64,000 nt of DNA from the NCBI GenBank assembly GCA_000242815.2, contig AHHB01000028.1:124001-188000 (forward strand), written 5' to 3'. Numbering within the stretch: position 1 is the stretch's first letter; every line of letters starts with the position of its first letter. This document shows, piece after piece, positions 6,986 through 15,500 of this stretch. The notes below the pieces were generated by a model. The model saw only the letters and a list, made by a program, of their open reading frames with translations. It was not told the DNA's origin and ran no database searches. Source of the DNA: Janthinobacterium lividum PAMC 25724 (lineage in GTDB: Bacteria; Pseudomonadota; Gammaproteobacteria; Burkholderiales; Burkholderiaceae_D). The position numbers were made by a program, and so were the translations under genes.

Positions 6986-8764
6986 ATGCCCAAGACTATC
7001 AAATACGTCGGCAACGTCGACCGCTGGTCAGAACTCGCCGTGACCGGCGGCCAAGCGCTGTGGCGTATCTCGCAGCAGGAGCAACGCGCGGATTCCGAGG
7101 CGGAAATGTTGCTTCTGACAGGCCTGTTCACGCTCGTGCAGGAAACGACGCAGCTCCCGTTGTCTGTTTCCCCTGCTAATAAGCGTGTCGTCAAGCTGCC
7201 CGAAGGCCAGGCCCTGACCGTCACCGGCGCGCCAGGCGCCACGGGCGTCGTCTACCTGCTCGATCCGGTGCTGGGCGGCACGAACTCACTGCAGTCCTGG
7301 GCGGTTGGCAGTGGCGCGCTGGCGCCCATCGGGCCGTATGCTGGCGAGCAGCGCTTTCTGGTGACGTGTTCGGCGGGCAGTGTGGCTGCTACCGTGGGTA
7401 ACTCGTCGGTGAGTTTGCCGATGGATTGGAACCACGTTTCGATTCTGAAAAAGGCAGCGATTCCAATGGCGCCGCTCGCTCAGTTCCCCGACGGCTCGTA
7501 TATGTGCACCAGCAAGGTGTTCGGCAACAGCGCCAATTACCTGTTCAAATTCACTGGTGATATCTCGACTGGCGCGGGCACATCGCTGCGAATGGGGCAG
7601 TGGTCCGTGGCTTTCGACACCGATGTGCCTGGGGCATTACTTACTGCGGACGGTTCGTCGCTTATTAGTGGTGTGGGGGCAGGGATGAATTATGCCAAAC
7701 TATTGACAAGCGGCGCAGTGCTGGTATGGGTGTCTAGTGCGGATGGCAGGAATTATATTTGCCGAGCCGACCCAACTACCTACGCAATTGGGAATTCTCT
7801 TGGCGCCAACCGTAGGGCTGTTCTGCACTTAGGTTCGACAACTGGCATCGGTAACGGACAGACGCCAAATATCCGCCTACTACATGCCCGCTCGATATGC
7901 GAGGCTTCTGTGTATTCCACAGCAGGAGCTCCCCCCGTCAAGAAGATCCTGATAGCGGAATACAACGTGGCATCAGGGCGTGTAACTGGCGCCGCTAACG
8001 ATCAAGTCATCTGCTGGCAGTCCCTAGACGACGGCTTTACGTTTTCGCCGCTGCTGACATTCAACACCAACGGCGCTCACTTACCCACCCACTTCCATGC
8101 CGTGATTCAGGACGCCCGCACGGGATTGATTTATTTCCTGCTAGGTGATGTCGCAACCGAAAGCGCTGTGATTTCGTGGGATGGCAAAAGCGCCGCACCT
8201 GTTGCGAACGCGACGTATGCACAAATCGCCGCAACTCCAGGCTGGAGCGTCATCACTGGCAATGAACTTTGCCGCTACGGTGATTTGGTATTTGGAATGA
8301 ACGGCGTATATGGGCTACCAGACGCCGATGCCGAGACATTCGAGACGCACACCACTGCATTCCAGTCGATCTCATTCGACCGAAAATTGCAGTACATGGT
8401 GCAGGGGAAGCCGTTTAAGCGCGTGGACCAAATTTGCCCGCTGATCGGCATGACTCTGCGCGATGGCGGCTACATTATGGGCAGCCTGCGCACACAAAGC
8501 GTAGGCACAGCAGGTGAGCCATACCATCATTTCTGGTCATCTTGGGATGGCATGGAGTGGGATTTGTCCGCGAAATCCAAGAACTACAGATTGGGCGTGA
8601 CAGCAAACGTGCTCGACATCTGGCAGGACGCCGCCGGCAACGTCATTGTGCCTGCCTTGTACAACCGAGGCATAAACTGGATGCCGAGCGTCGAATCGGC
8701 CAGCGCGCTGGTCTTGACCTGCGCCCGCGCCAGCTCGGCACCCGCACTGCAAATATTCGATTAA
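6986..8764 (+). CDS. Capsid-adjacent structural protein with sialidase-like beta-propeller repeats
   Basis: The 592-residue product starts with about 130 residues (MPKTIKYVGNVDRWSEL) that look like a compact head-associated domain. The remainder is beta-rich, with Asp-box-like motifs SLDDGFTF near residue 346 and SSWDGMEW near 517, as in BNR/sialidase propellers. Catalytic sialidase residues (Arg triad, Tyr/Glu pair) were not identified. The middle part looks less GC-rich than its neighbours. Position between capsid and connectors suggests a head decoration or head fibre that binds surface glycans. The binding role is inference. Confidence 0.55.
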   Translation: MPKTIKYVGNVDRWSELAVTGGQALWRISQQEQRADSEAEMLLLTGLFTLVQETTQLPLSVSPANKRVVKLPEGQALTVTGAPGATGVVYLLDPVLGGTNSLQSWAVGSGALAPIGPYAGEQRFLVTCSAGSVAATVGNSSVSLPMDWNHVSILKKAAIPMAPLAQFPDGSYMCTSKVFGNSANYLFKFTGDISTGAGTSLRMGQWSVAFDTDVPGALLTADGSSLISGVGAGMNYAKLLTSGAVLVWVSSADGRNYICRADPTTYAIGNSLGANRRAVLHLGSTTGIGNGQTPNIRLLHARSICEASVYSTAGAPPVKKILIAEYNVASGRVTGAANDQVICWQSLDDGFTFSPLLTFNTNGAHLPTHFHAVIQDARTGLIYFLLGDVATESAVISWDGKSAAPVANATYAQIAATPGWSVITGNELCRYGDLVFGMNGVYGLPDADAETFETHTTAFQSISFDRKLQYMVQGKPFKRVDQICPLIGMTLRDGGYIMGSLRTQSVGTAGEPYHHFWSSWDGMEWDLSAKSKNYRLGVTANVLDIWQDAAGNVIVPALYNRGINWMPSVESASALVLTCARASSAPALQIFD

Positions 8765-8772
8765 GGCACGCC

Positions 8773-8886
8773 ATGATCACCATCGAAATCGGCGCCGGCC
8801 TGCCCGCTGCCGAATCCTACGCCAGCGTTGCCGCAGCAGATGCGCGCTGCGCCAGCCTGGGCCTGACTGCCTGGGGGGCGCTATGA
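8773..8886 (+). pseudogene. Remnant of a DnaT-like phage structural protein (37 aa)
   Basis: ATG at 8773 opens a 37-residue frame whose sequence (IEIGAGLPAAESYASVAAAD..., then LGLTAWGAL) matches the N-terminus of the DnaT-like family commonly encoded between capsid and connector genes. Family members are usually well over 100 residues. Here the frame stops exactly where the gp6-like connector gene begins, with a 4-base ATGA overlap. It is either a deletion remnant kept for translational coupling or a true mini-protein. I favour a remnant. Confidence 0.55.
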
Positions 8887-9437
8887 CCGCTATCCGCATC
8901 ACGCCGCCGGCGAATCTCCCGGTCAGCCTCGACGTTGCCAAGGCAAACATGCGCGTCGACGGCGGCGATATGGATGTGCTGATCACGACGTGGATCAAGG
9001 GTATCGTCGCCGCGCTCGAGCACGAGATCGGCCAGTGCCTGATTGAGCAGACGTGGCGCGTGACGCTCGAATGCTTTCCGGAGGCGATCAAGTTGCCTCA
9101 TCCAGTTATGTCGGTCACGTCGGTAAAGTACTTTGATGCCGCCGGCGCCGAGCAGACGCTGGCCCCTGCAGCCTATCGCCTGTGGCGTGCGCGATACCAG
9201 TCGCACCTGGTGCCGGCGCTCGGCGGCGCCTGGCCGACCACGCTGGCCGGCACTGAAGTGACTGTCGAGGTCGTGTGCGGCTATGGCGCTACACCGGCGG
9301 ATGTGCCGGAAAACGTACAGCTCTACATCCTGGCGAAACTCGTGGAGCAGTTTGATCCGGCCACTCGCCTGGAGCGCGACACGGTGCAGTCGGCTTTCGT
9401 TGATCGGCTGCTGGACGCGTGCCGGAGCCATGCATGA
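8883..9437 (+). CDS. Head-tail connector protein (gp6-like)
   Basis: The 184-residue product begins with a PVSLDVAKANMRVDG segment and continues with IKGIVAALEHEIGQ, the typical opening of gp6/phiE125 gp8-like connectors, then the beta segment HPVMSVTSVKYFD. These proteins form the adaptor ring below the portal. Its start overlaps the preceding mini-ORF and its stop overlaps the next ATG, so the connector genes form a translationally coupled set. Confidence 0.85.
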   Translation: MTAIRITPPANLPVSLDVAKANMRVDGGDMDVLITTWIKGIVAALEHEIGQCLIEQTWRVTLECFPEAIKLPHPVMSVTSVKYFDAAGAEQTLAPAAYRLWRARYQSHLVPALGGAWPTTLAGTEVTVEVVCGYGATPADVPENVQLYILAKLVEQFDPATRLERDTVQSAFVDRLLDACRSHA

Positions 9438-9769
9438 GCCTCGGTGCGCGCCTAAACAAGCGCATCACCTTGCAGGTGCTGGCGGGCGGTCGGGACGAGG
9501 CTGGTCAGCCGCTGCCAGCCGATTGGACGAACGTCATCGCCAGCGGCGACGGCAAGCTGTGGGCCGAGGTGCGCGACGTCAGTGGCCGCGAGTTCGTCGC
9601 CGCCGGCGCCACACAGAACAAGGTGCTGACAACCATCACCATCCGTTACCGCGCCGATGTTGCGGCAAAGATGCGGGTGTTGCACGGAACGGACGCCTAC
9701 AGCATCGAAGCCGTTCTCGGCCAGGACCAGCGCACGCTTGCGTTGATGTGCTCGCGCGGTGCGGCATGA
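9434..9769 (+). CDS. Head closure protein (SPP1 gp16-like head-tail adaptor)
   Basis: ATG at 9434 overlaps the previous TGA in an ATGA. The 111-residue product begins LGARLNKRITLQVLAGGRDEAG, a common opening of phage head closure/head-tail joining proteins, followed by WTNVIASGDGKLWAEVRDVSGRE and ITIRYRADV, typical of the family's beta barrel. It seals the packaged head and offers the docking surface for the tail. The ATGA overlap with the gp10-like gene supports the assignment. Confidence 0.8.
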   Translation: MSLGARLNKRITLQVLAGGRDEAGQPLPADWTNVIASGDGKLWAEVRDVSGREFVAAGATQNKVLTTITIRYRADVAAKMRVLHGTDAYSIEAVLGQDQRTLALMCSRGAA

Positions 9770-10224
9770 GTTTCAATATCAATCTGGCCGGGCTTAATGA
9801 GCTGCAGGCAAAGCTGCGCGCCTACGGCGAGGCGGTAAAGGATGAGGTTGCCATCGAGGGCGCCGCCGGCATGGGGCGTGTGATTTACGATGAGGTCCAG
9901 GCAAATGTGCGCGATTCGAGCAAGCCGCATTATTTTTACGGCAGAAATTCCAAGAAAAGCGGCACGAAATACCTGTTCAACCCCGGCAATTTGAGGAAGG
10001 CAATTTACCGAGTCTACTCCCCGGAAAAATCGAGCGACACGCTGAAAGTCTACCGAGTGAGCTGGAACCACACCAAAGCGCCCTATGGCTACATGGTCGA
10101 GTTCGGCACAGCGCGCGCGCCGGCCACGCCGTTTTTACGTCCATCGCTGTCGCGGCTGGATGACGCTATCGCAGCCGGGAAGCGGCAGATGGCGGCAAAA
10201 CTAGACGAAATACAAGGCCGATAA
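9766..10224 (+). CDS. HK97 gp10-like tail/neck protein
   Basis: The 152-residue product starts MSFNINLAGLNELQAKLRAYG and ends with GYMVEFGTARAPATPFLRPSL, the hallmark VEFGT...PFLRP motif of the HK97 gp10 family of neck/tail-completion proteins. The start overlaps the preceding stop (ATGA) and the stop overlaps the next ATG by one base. Gene order gp6-gp16-like-gp10-gp17-like is standard for siphovirus neck regions. Confidence 0.85.
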   Translation: MSFNINLAGLNELQAKLRAYGEAVKDEVAIEGAAGMGRVIYDEVQANVRDSSKPHYFYGRNSKKSGTKYLFNPGNLRKAIYRVYSPEKSSDTLKVYRVSWNHTKAPYGYMVEFGTARAPATPFLRPSLSRLDDAIAAGKRQMAAKLDEIQGR

Positions 10225-10574
10225 TGAGTATTGATATTGCACTATTTGCCGCATTGCGCGGCCTGGTTGCGGACCACGTCTTTCCGGACGTCGCGCCCGA
10301 GAATACGCCTCGCCCGTACATCACCTACCAGCAGGTGGGTGGTGATGCTGTCAATTTCGTTGAGAGCACCACCCCATCGAAGAAAAACGCGCGCATACAG
10401 ATCAACGTATGGGCCGATACGCGCATCCAGGCGACCGCCGTGGGTGGTGCGGTCGAGGATGCTCTGCGCACCCTGATAGCCATGCAACCGACCGTCTTAG
10501 GCGCTGCCATTGCAACCTACGACGAAGAAACGAAGCTGCGCGGCACTAGGCAAGATTTTTCCCTTTGGATTTGA
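10224..10574 (+). CDS. Tail completion protein (DUF3168/gp17-like)
   Basis: The 116-residue product begins with a short helix (IALFAALRGLVADHVFPDVAPENTP), followed by RPYITYQQVGGDAVNF and a C-terminal strand with DEETKLRGTRQDFSLWI, typical of DUF3168 tail completion or terminator proteins that cap the tail tube at the head end. The start overlaps the gp10-like stop codon. The following tail tube gene starts only 4 bases past the stop. Confidence 0.8.
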   Translation: MSIDIALFAALRGLVADHVFPDVAPENTPRPYITYQQVGGDAVNFVESTTPSKKNARIQINVWADTRIQATAVGGAVEDALRTLIAMQPTVLGAAIATYDEETKLRGTRQDFSLWI

Positions 10575-10578
10575 CGAT

Positions 10579-11013
10579 ATGCCAACTTCTCTTGCTGGTA
10601 GCACGCTTGCCGTATCACAGGCGACGCCTGCTGACGTGACCACCGTTGGATTCGCCGCACTGAGCTACACGCAGATCAAAGGCGTCAAGGTCGTGGGCGA
10701 GCTTGGCACGCAGTACGCCACGTCCACGCGAAATTACATCGGCCTAGCTCGGCCATACCAGGCTATGTCCGGCCTGGCTGAGCTGTCGTTACAAGTCGAG
10801 CTGATCCGCATCGCCGACGCCGGCCAGGACATGCTGCGCGCCATGGTCGGCTTGGAATCGGCGTGCAGCTACCGCGCGACGCGGCCAGACGGCTCGCAGA
10901 TTTACTTCACAGCCCAGGTCAACGGCATGATGAGCGGCAGCTTTACGTCGGGCTCAATCGCCGAACAGAAATGCAATATGGCCGTGCTCAGCAAGGTCAT
11001 CGAGGTAGATTAG
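10579..11013 (+). CDS. Phage tail protein, probably tail tube-type (144 aa)
   Basis: ATG at 10579 is chosen over an in-frame upstream ATG at 10510 that would lie within the DUF3168 gene. The 144-residue product is rich in small and beta-prone residues (MPTSLAGSTLAVSQATPADV ... GVKVVGELGTQYATS). This resembles short phage tail tube proteins, but a second tube-like protein is encoded at 11150, so one of the two may be a minor tail component. Two terminators follow directly. Confidence 0.65.
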   Translation: MPTSLAGSTLAVSQATPADVTTVGFAALSYTQIKGVKVVGELGTQYATSTRNYIGLARPYQAMSGLAELSLQVELIRIADAGQDMLRAMVGLESACSYRATRPDGSQIYFTAQVNGMMSGSFTSGSIAEQKCNMAVLSKVIEVD

Positions 11014-11035
11014 AAAAAACAACAGAATTTATAGA

Positions 11036-11061
11036 GGCCAGCCTAACCCGCTGGCCTTTTT
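11036..11061 (+). terminator. Intrinsic terminator 1 between two tail genes
   Basis: GGCCAGC pairs with GCTGGCC (7 bp) around a 7-base loop and is followed by TTTTT. It lies 22 bases after the tail protein stop codon. Confidence 0.75.
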
Positions 11062-11069
11062 CATTTGAG

Positions 11070-11098
11070 CCGCCCCAGGAAACTCGGGCGGTTTTTTT
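11070..11098 (+). terminator. Intrinsic terminator 2, in tandem
   Basis: CCGCCC pairs with GGGCGG around a 10-base loop and is followed by seven T. It follows the first terminator by 8 bases and ends about 50 bases before the next gene start. Tandem terminators in a late operon argue for antitermination or strong differential expression. Confidence 0.75.
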
Positions 11099-11149
11099 AT
11101 GCCCGCGAGGGTTACCACTCTCGGTCAAGCGACCGGAAAGGCTTTACAT

Positions 11150-11791
11150 ATGTCGATCTCCCTGCCTAACGGCGCAACGCTGAAGCTGGCCACCGTGTAC
11201 GGCTCGGCCATTTCCATCACGGCGGCAAGCAATGCCAACCCAGCCGTTCTCACCGCCGCCGCCCACGGCCTGGCCAATGGCGACCTTGTCGAGGTTACCT
11301 CTGGCTGGTCCCGCATCAACAACCGCATCTTCCGCGTCAGCCTGTCGGCTTCCGGCACGTTCGCCCTGGAAGGCCTGGACTCGTCCAGCACCACGATCTA
11401 CACCCCAGGCGGCGGCGTCGGCTCGGTGCGCAAGATCACCACGCTGACCCAGATCACGCAGATTCTGGAAACCACCAGCTCGGGCGGCGAAATGGGCTTC
11501 ACCGAGGTGTCACTGCTCGAAAACGACTTCTCGACCCAGTTGCCGACCCAGGCAAGCGCGCAGTCGATCGCCATCTCGATTGCCGATGATCCGACGCTGG
11601 CCGGCTTCATTGCCGTGAAAGCGGCCGCTGAAACGCGCAGCCCGCGCGCGCTGGTGGTCACCCTGCCGAACAACTCCGTGATCCTCTACAACGGCATCGT
11701 CTCCTTGGATGAAACGCCGTCGCTGACCAAGAACTCGATCATGGCCGTCAAGTCGACCTTCAGCCTGCAAGGCCGCCCGGTCCGCTACTGA
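11150..11791 (+). CDS. Phage tail tube protein with an E1-FCCH-like domain (213 aa)
   Basis: ATG at 11150 is preceded by GGAAAGG at good spacing and is preferred to the upstream ATG at 11099, which sits at the end of a terminator. Early in the protein, SNANPAVLTAAAHGLANGD followed by SRINNRIFRV matches the small repeat annotated in phage proteins as ubiquitin-activating E1 FCCH-like. The rest (QITQILETTSSGGEMGFTEVSLLE) is tail-tube-like. It is probably the main tube subunit that polymerises around the tape measure. Its C-terminus ends at RPVRY. Confidence 0.65.
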   Translation: MSISLPNGATLKLATVYGSAISITAASNANPAVLTAAAHGLANGDLVEVTSGWSRINNRIFRVSLSASGTFALEGLDSSSTTIYTPGGGVGSVRKITTLTQITQILETTSSGGEMGFTEVSLLENDFSTQLPTQASAQSIAISIADDPTLAGFIAVKAAAETRSPRALVVTLPNNSVILYNGIVSLDETPSLTKNSIMAVKSTFSLQGRPVRY

Positions 11792-11823
11792 TCCACCGCT
11801 TTACCCCGTAACCGTTTGCCCGG

Positions 11824-11843
11824 CCCGCTTCGGCGGGTCTTTT
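11824..11843 (+). terminator. Intrinsic terminator after the tail tube gene
   Basis: CCCGC and GCGGG form a 5-bp stem with a TTCG tetraloop, followed by TCTTTT. A weaker possible hairpin follows at about 11847-11878. Both precede the tail assembly chaperone gene. Confidence 0.65.
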
Positions 11844-11901
11844 CATGCCCGCTTGGTCGCACCTTGCTGGGCCTTTTTCCTCTATTAGAAAGCACAAAAT
11901 C

Positions 11902-12219
11902 ATGGCAAAGCCTAAATTCAGTCTGACCGCATCCCCAACCTTCAAAGCCAAGGTGACCATTCCGGTGGCCGGCGGCAAGCCTGTTGACGTGGAATTCACC
12001 TTCAAGCACCGCACGCGCGAAGCGTTCAAGAAGTTCATCGAGAGCCTGGACGACCGCGAAGATGTGAGTGTCATCCTGGACATCGCCAGCGGCTGGGACC
12101 TGGAAGATGCCTTCGACGCCGATTCGCTCGAGCAGATGGTCGAAAACCACATCGGCTCCGGCCTGGCCGTCATCCATGCCTACATCAGCGAACTGACTGC
12201 GGCCAAGGTAAAAAACTAA
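11902..12219 (+). CDS. Tail assembly chaperone, short form (lambda G-like)
   Basis: The 105-residue product starts MAKPKFSLTASPTFKAKV and has the FKHRTREAFKKFIESLDDRED segment of phage tail assembly chaperones. It is thought to bind the tape measure and recruit tube subunits. Its last codons are Val-Lys-Asn-stop, and the Lys-Asn codons are part of a slippery heptamer, so a fraction of ribosomes should shift and make a longer protein. The gene lies in the canonical place, between tail tube and tape measure. Confidence 0.85.
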   Translation: MAKPKFSLTASPTFKAKVTIPVAGGKPVDVEFTFKHRTREAFKKFIESLDDREDVSVILDIASGWDLEDAFDADSLEQMVENHIGSGLAVIHAYISELTAAKVKN

Positions 12220-12530
12220 AGGCCGTCGCCACAGCGCTTTATGAGCAAGGTCCGAACGAGGAGGAGTTAGCCGCGTTCGGCCTGACGCTCGAAGATGTGG
12301 CGGCGGATCCTGTGGACATTTGGCCAGACAACGTTGCCGCCTTCGAAATCTTCTCGTTCCTCGGCACCCAGTGGCGCGTTGGCATGAGCGGCGCAACCGG
12401 ACTTGATTACAACGTGGTGTATCGAAAGATGGACCGCCTCTTGTTGACGCCCGAAGAATACGACGCATTAGAGCGCGACATCCAGATCATGGAAAGCGCC
12501 GCGCTGGCGTGCATGCATCAGAAAACATAG
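11902..12530 (+). CDS. Tail assembly chaperone, frameshifted long form (lambda G-T-like)
   Basis: A -1 shift on the heptamer at 12210-12216 joins the 105 residues of the short form to a 104-residue extension read from 12216 to the TAG at 12528. The extension has no good start codon or ribosome-binding site of its own and stays open across the junction. It has a DUF1799-like core: WPDNVAAFEIFSFLGTQWR followed by GLDYNVVYRKMDRL. In lambda the minor G-T product is essential for tail assembly, and the ratio of the two forms is fixed by the frameshift. The same arrangement is evident here. Confidence 0.85.
12210..12216 (+). promoter_or_regulatory. -1 ribosomal frameshift slippery site (A AAA AAC)
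   Basis: In the zero frame the codons read gtA AAA AAC TAA. The heptamer A AAA AAC is a perfect X XXY YYZ site and lies directly before the zero-frame stop codon at 12217. Both P- and A-site tRNAs can re-pair after a one-base slip. A GC-rich stretch follows, but I did not define a particular stimulatory stem-loop or pseudoknot. Confidence 0.88.
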
Positions 12531-12551
12531 CCACCTTCGGGTGGTTTTTTT
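12531..12551 (+). terminator. Intrinsic terminator between chaperone and tape measure genes
   Basis: CCACC and GGTGG form a 5-bp stem with a TTCG loop followed by seven T, immediately after the TAG of the frameshifted chaperone. The tape measure ATG is 11 bases further on. Confidence 0.75.
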
Positions 12552-12562
12552 ATGGGTAAAAC

Positions 12563-15500
12563 ATGGCAAATACCATTGGCGGCGCGACTATTGAGCTGGC
12601 AGTTGATTCCAGCGGCGTTGAATCCGGCCTCGACCGCGTGGATGGTGCTGTCAAACGCACCGGCCGCACGCTCGACAGCCTGCGCACCCAAGGCGGAGGT
12701 GCGCTTGACAGAATCGGCACTGGTGCCGACACGGCTGCAAATCGCGTTGATAAGGCAACGCGCAACATGATTTCCCAGTTCGAGCGGTTCAACTCATCCC
12801 TGGTCACTGGGAAGAAGGTGGGCAGCGAGTTTCTAGAAGAGTTGGCGCGCAGTCGTGGTGCTGACATGATGAAGCTGGCCCCGCTCATTGCGCAAACACG
12901 GGAACTTGAAGCGACGCAACTGCGGGCAAAAGCATCAACCGAGGCCGCCGCAGCAGCCCAGCAGGCAGCAGCGGAGGCGTCGCGCGTGCAAGCGGCTGCC
13001 CTGCGGGAGGTTGCGCAGGCCCAGGCTGGCAAGGATTCCTACGTTGCCGGCCTGCGTGAGCAAATCGCGTTATATGGTAAATCGACCGAGGAAGTGTTGC
13101 GCTACAGGGCCGCACAAGCTGGCGCCGCTGAGGCGGCCGGTCCGCTGATTCTGCAATTGCAAAACATGCGCGCGGCGCACGATGCTATTACGGAATCGAC
13201 ACGCCTGGAGGCTCAGGCGCAGCGCCAAGTCGCACAGGCCCAGGCAAATAAGGATGGATTCCTGTCGGCCCTGCGCGAGCAAGTCGCCCTACACGGCAAG
13301 TCTGCGGAAGAGGTGTTGCGATACCGCGCCGCGCTGGCCGGTGCTGCCGCCGACGCGGAGCCGATGATACAGTCGATTACCCGCATGAGGGCAGCGCAGG
13401 AGGCGGCAGCCGCATCGGCTAAAGCAGCGGCCGACGCGCAGCAGGCAGCCACACAGGCGCAAGCCAAGGGTGATGCGTTCCTGCTCAGCCTGCGTGAGCA
13501 GGTGGCGCTGTACGGTAAATCCACGGAGGAGGTGCTGCGCTATAAAGCTGCGCAGGCTGGCGCCGCAAATACTGCCGAACCACAAATCCAGAAATTGCAA
13601 CAGCTCAAGGTTGCGCAAGAGGCCGTGACGGAGGCTGCCCGCCTGGCAGCAGCGGCGCAGCAGCAGGCCGCGCAGGCCCAGTCCAACCGCGACACCATGC
13701 TGGCAGGCCTGCGCGAGCAGATCGCCTTGTATGGCAAGTCCACCGAAGAAGTGTTGCGCTATCGCGCCGCCCAAGCTGGCGCCGCCGGCGCGGCCGAGCC
13801 TTTGATTCAAGAGCTGCAACGCCAGAAAGTGGCCCAAGATGCGGTGATGGAAGCAACCCGGCTCGCCGCCGCCGCTCAGCAGCAGGCAGCTCAGCAGCAA
13901 GTTGCTGGCACGACGATGGTGGCCAGCTTGCGCGAACAGATCGCGCTGTACGGGAAAACCACCGAAGAAGTCTTGCGTTACAAGGCGGCACAGGCTGGCG
14001 TCGCTGGCGCAGCCGAGCCGCACATTCAAGAGCTTCAGCGCCTCAAACTCGCTGAGGACGCCGTTACGGCAGCGGCGAAAGCGGCAGCCGAGGCGCAGCG
14101 CCAGGCCGCCGCGGCGCAGACTGGCCGCGACTCGTTCGTCGCTGGATTGCAGCAGCAAGCCGCTGCTATTGGCAAAAGCCGCTCGGAATTATTGGAATTG
14201 CAAGCCGCTCAGATGGGCGTGACCGCGCAAGCCGCCCCATTCATCGCGAAACTGCGCGAAGTTGAGCAAGGCCTGAACCATGCAGGTATGTCGGCGCGCG
14301 CTACCGCCGCTGCAATGCGCGGCGTGCCGGCGCAGTTCACCGATATCATCGTCAGCATCCAGGGCGGGCAAAATCCGATGACTGTGCTGCTGCAGCAGGG
14401 TGGGCAGTTGAAAGATATGTTCGGCGGCCTTGGCGCTGCAGCAAAGGCGCTGGGTGGCTATGTTCTCGGGCTGATCAACCCATATACGATCGCCGCAGCA
14501 GCCGCTGCGGTGTTGGCGGCGGCATTTATTCAGGGTCGCAACGAAGCAATCGCCTATAACAAGGCGCTGATCATGGCCGGCAATACCGCCACCACCACGT
14601 CCAACCAACTGGCGGACATGGCGCGCAATATCAGCAAGGGCGTAGGCACTCAGGGCGCTGCCGCTGAGGCGGTGCTTGCTATGGTCGCTACCGGCAAAGT
14701 CGCCGCTGGCAACCTAGAGCAATTTAGCACCACGGCCATCAAGGCGCAGCGGGCACTCGGCCAAAGTGTCGGTGACACCGCCGCGCAGTTCGCCGATCTG
14801 GCGAAGGCTCCTGCCGCCACGCTGCTGAAATTAGACGAAACATTTAACTTCTTGACGGCTGACGTCTATAAGCAAGTCAAGGCGCTGGAGCTGCAAGGGC
14901 GCACTGTAGAGGCTGGCACGCTGGCCCAGAAGGAATGGAATAAGACGCTGGGCGATGTGTCGGGTAAAGTTACAGAGAATCTCGGCAGCCTGCAAAAGGC
15001 GTGGAAATGGGTAAGCGACGGCGCCAAGGAAGCATGGGATTCCATGCTGAACGTCGGTCGCGAGGAATCGCTGGAGGATCAACTTGCGGCAGTCCAAAAG
15101 CGTCTGGCCACATCGTCAGAGGCTGCAAGCGGCAAGTTGCCCAACGGATTGACTGCGGGCGCCGAGACGCGCAGCCCTGCTTATGCTAAACGCCTGGCCG
15201 AAGACCTTGCTCTTGAAGCAATCCTGAAAAGCCAAATCGCTACCGAAAAGGCGGGGATAGCGCCGAAGGAGACTGCGAACAAACTGCGAGAAGCTGGCCT
15301 GAAATGGGTGCAGGATGAGGAAAAATACCTTACGCGTGTGCAGTTGCGCGAGCAGGAAATCGCAAAGACGAGCATCCAGGGCGCAGCCTTGGTCGCGGCA
15401 GGAAGCATAAAGCAATCAGAATTGGATGGCCGTCTTGGCGCCATCAGAATTAAATACGCCGATACATACAACCTGTCCATCGACGCGCAAATCGAATTAC

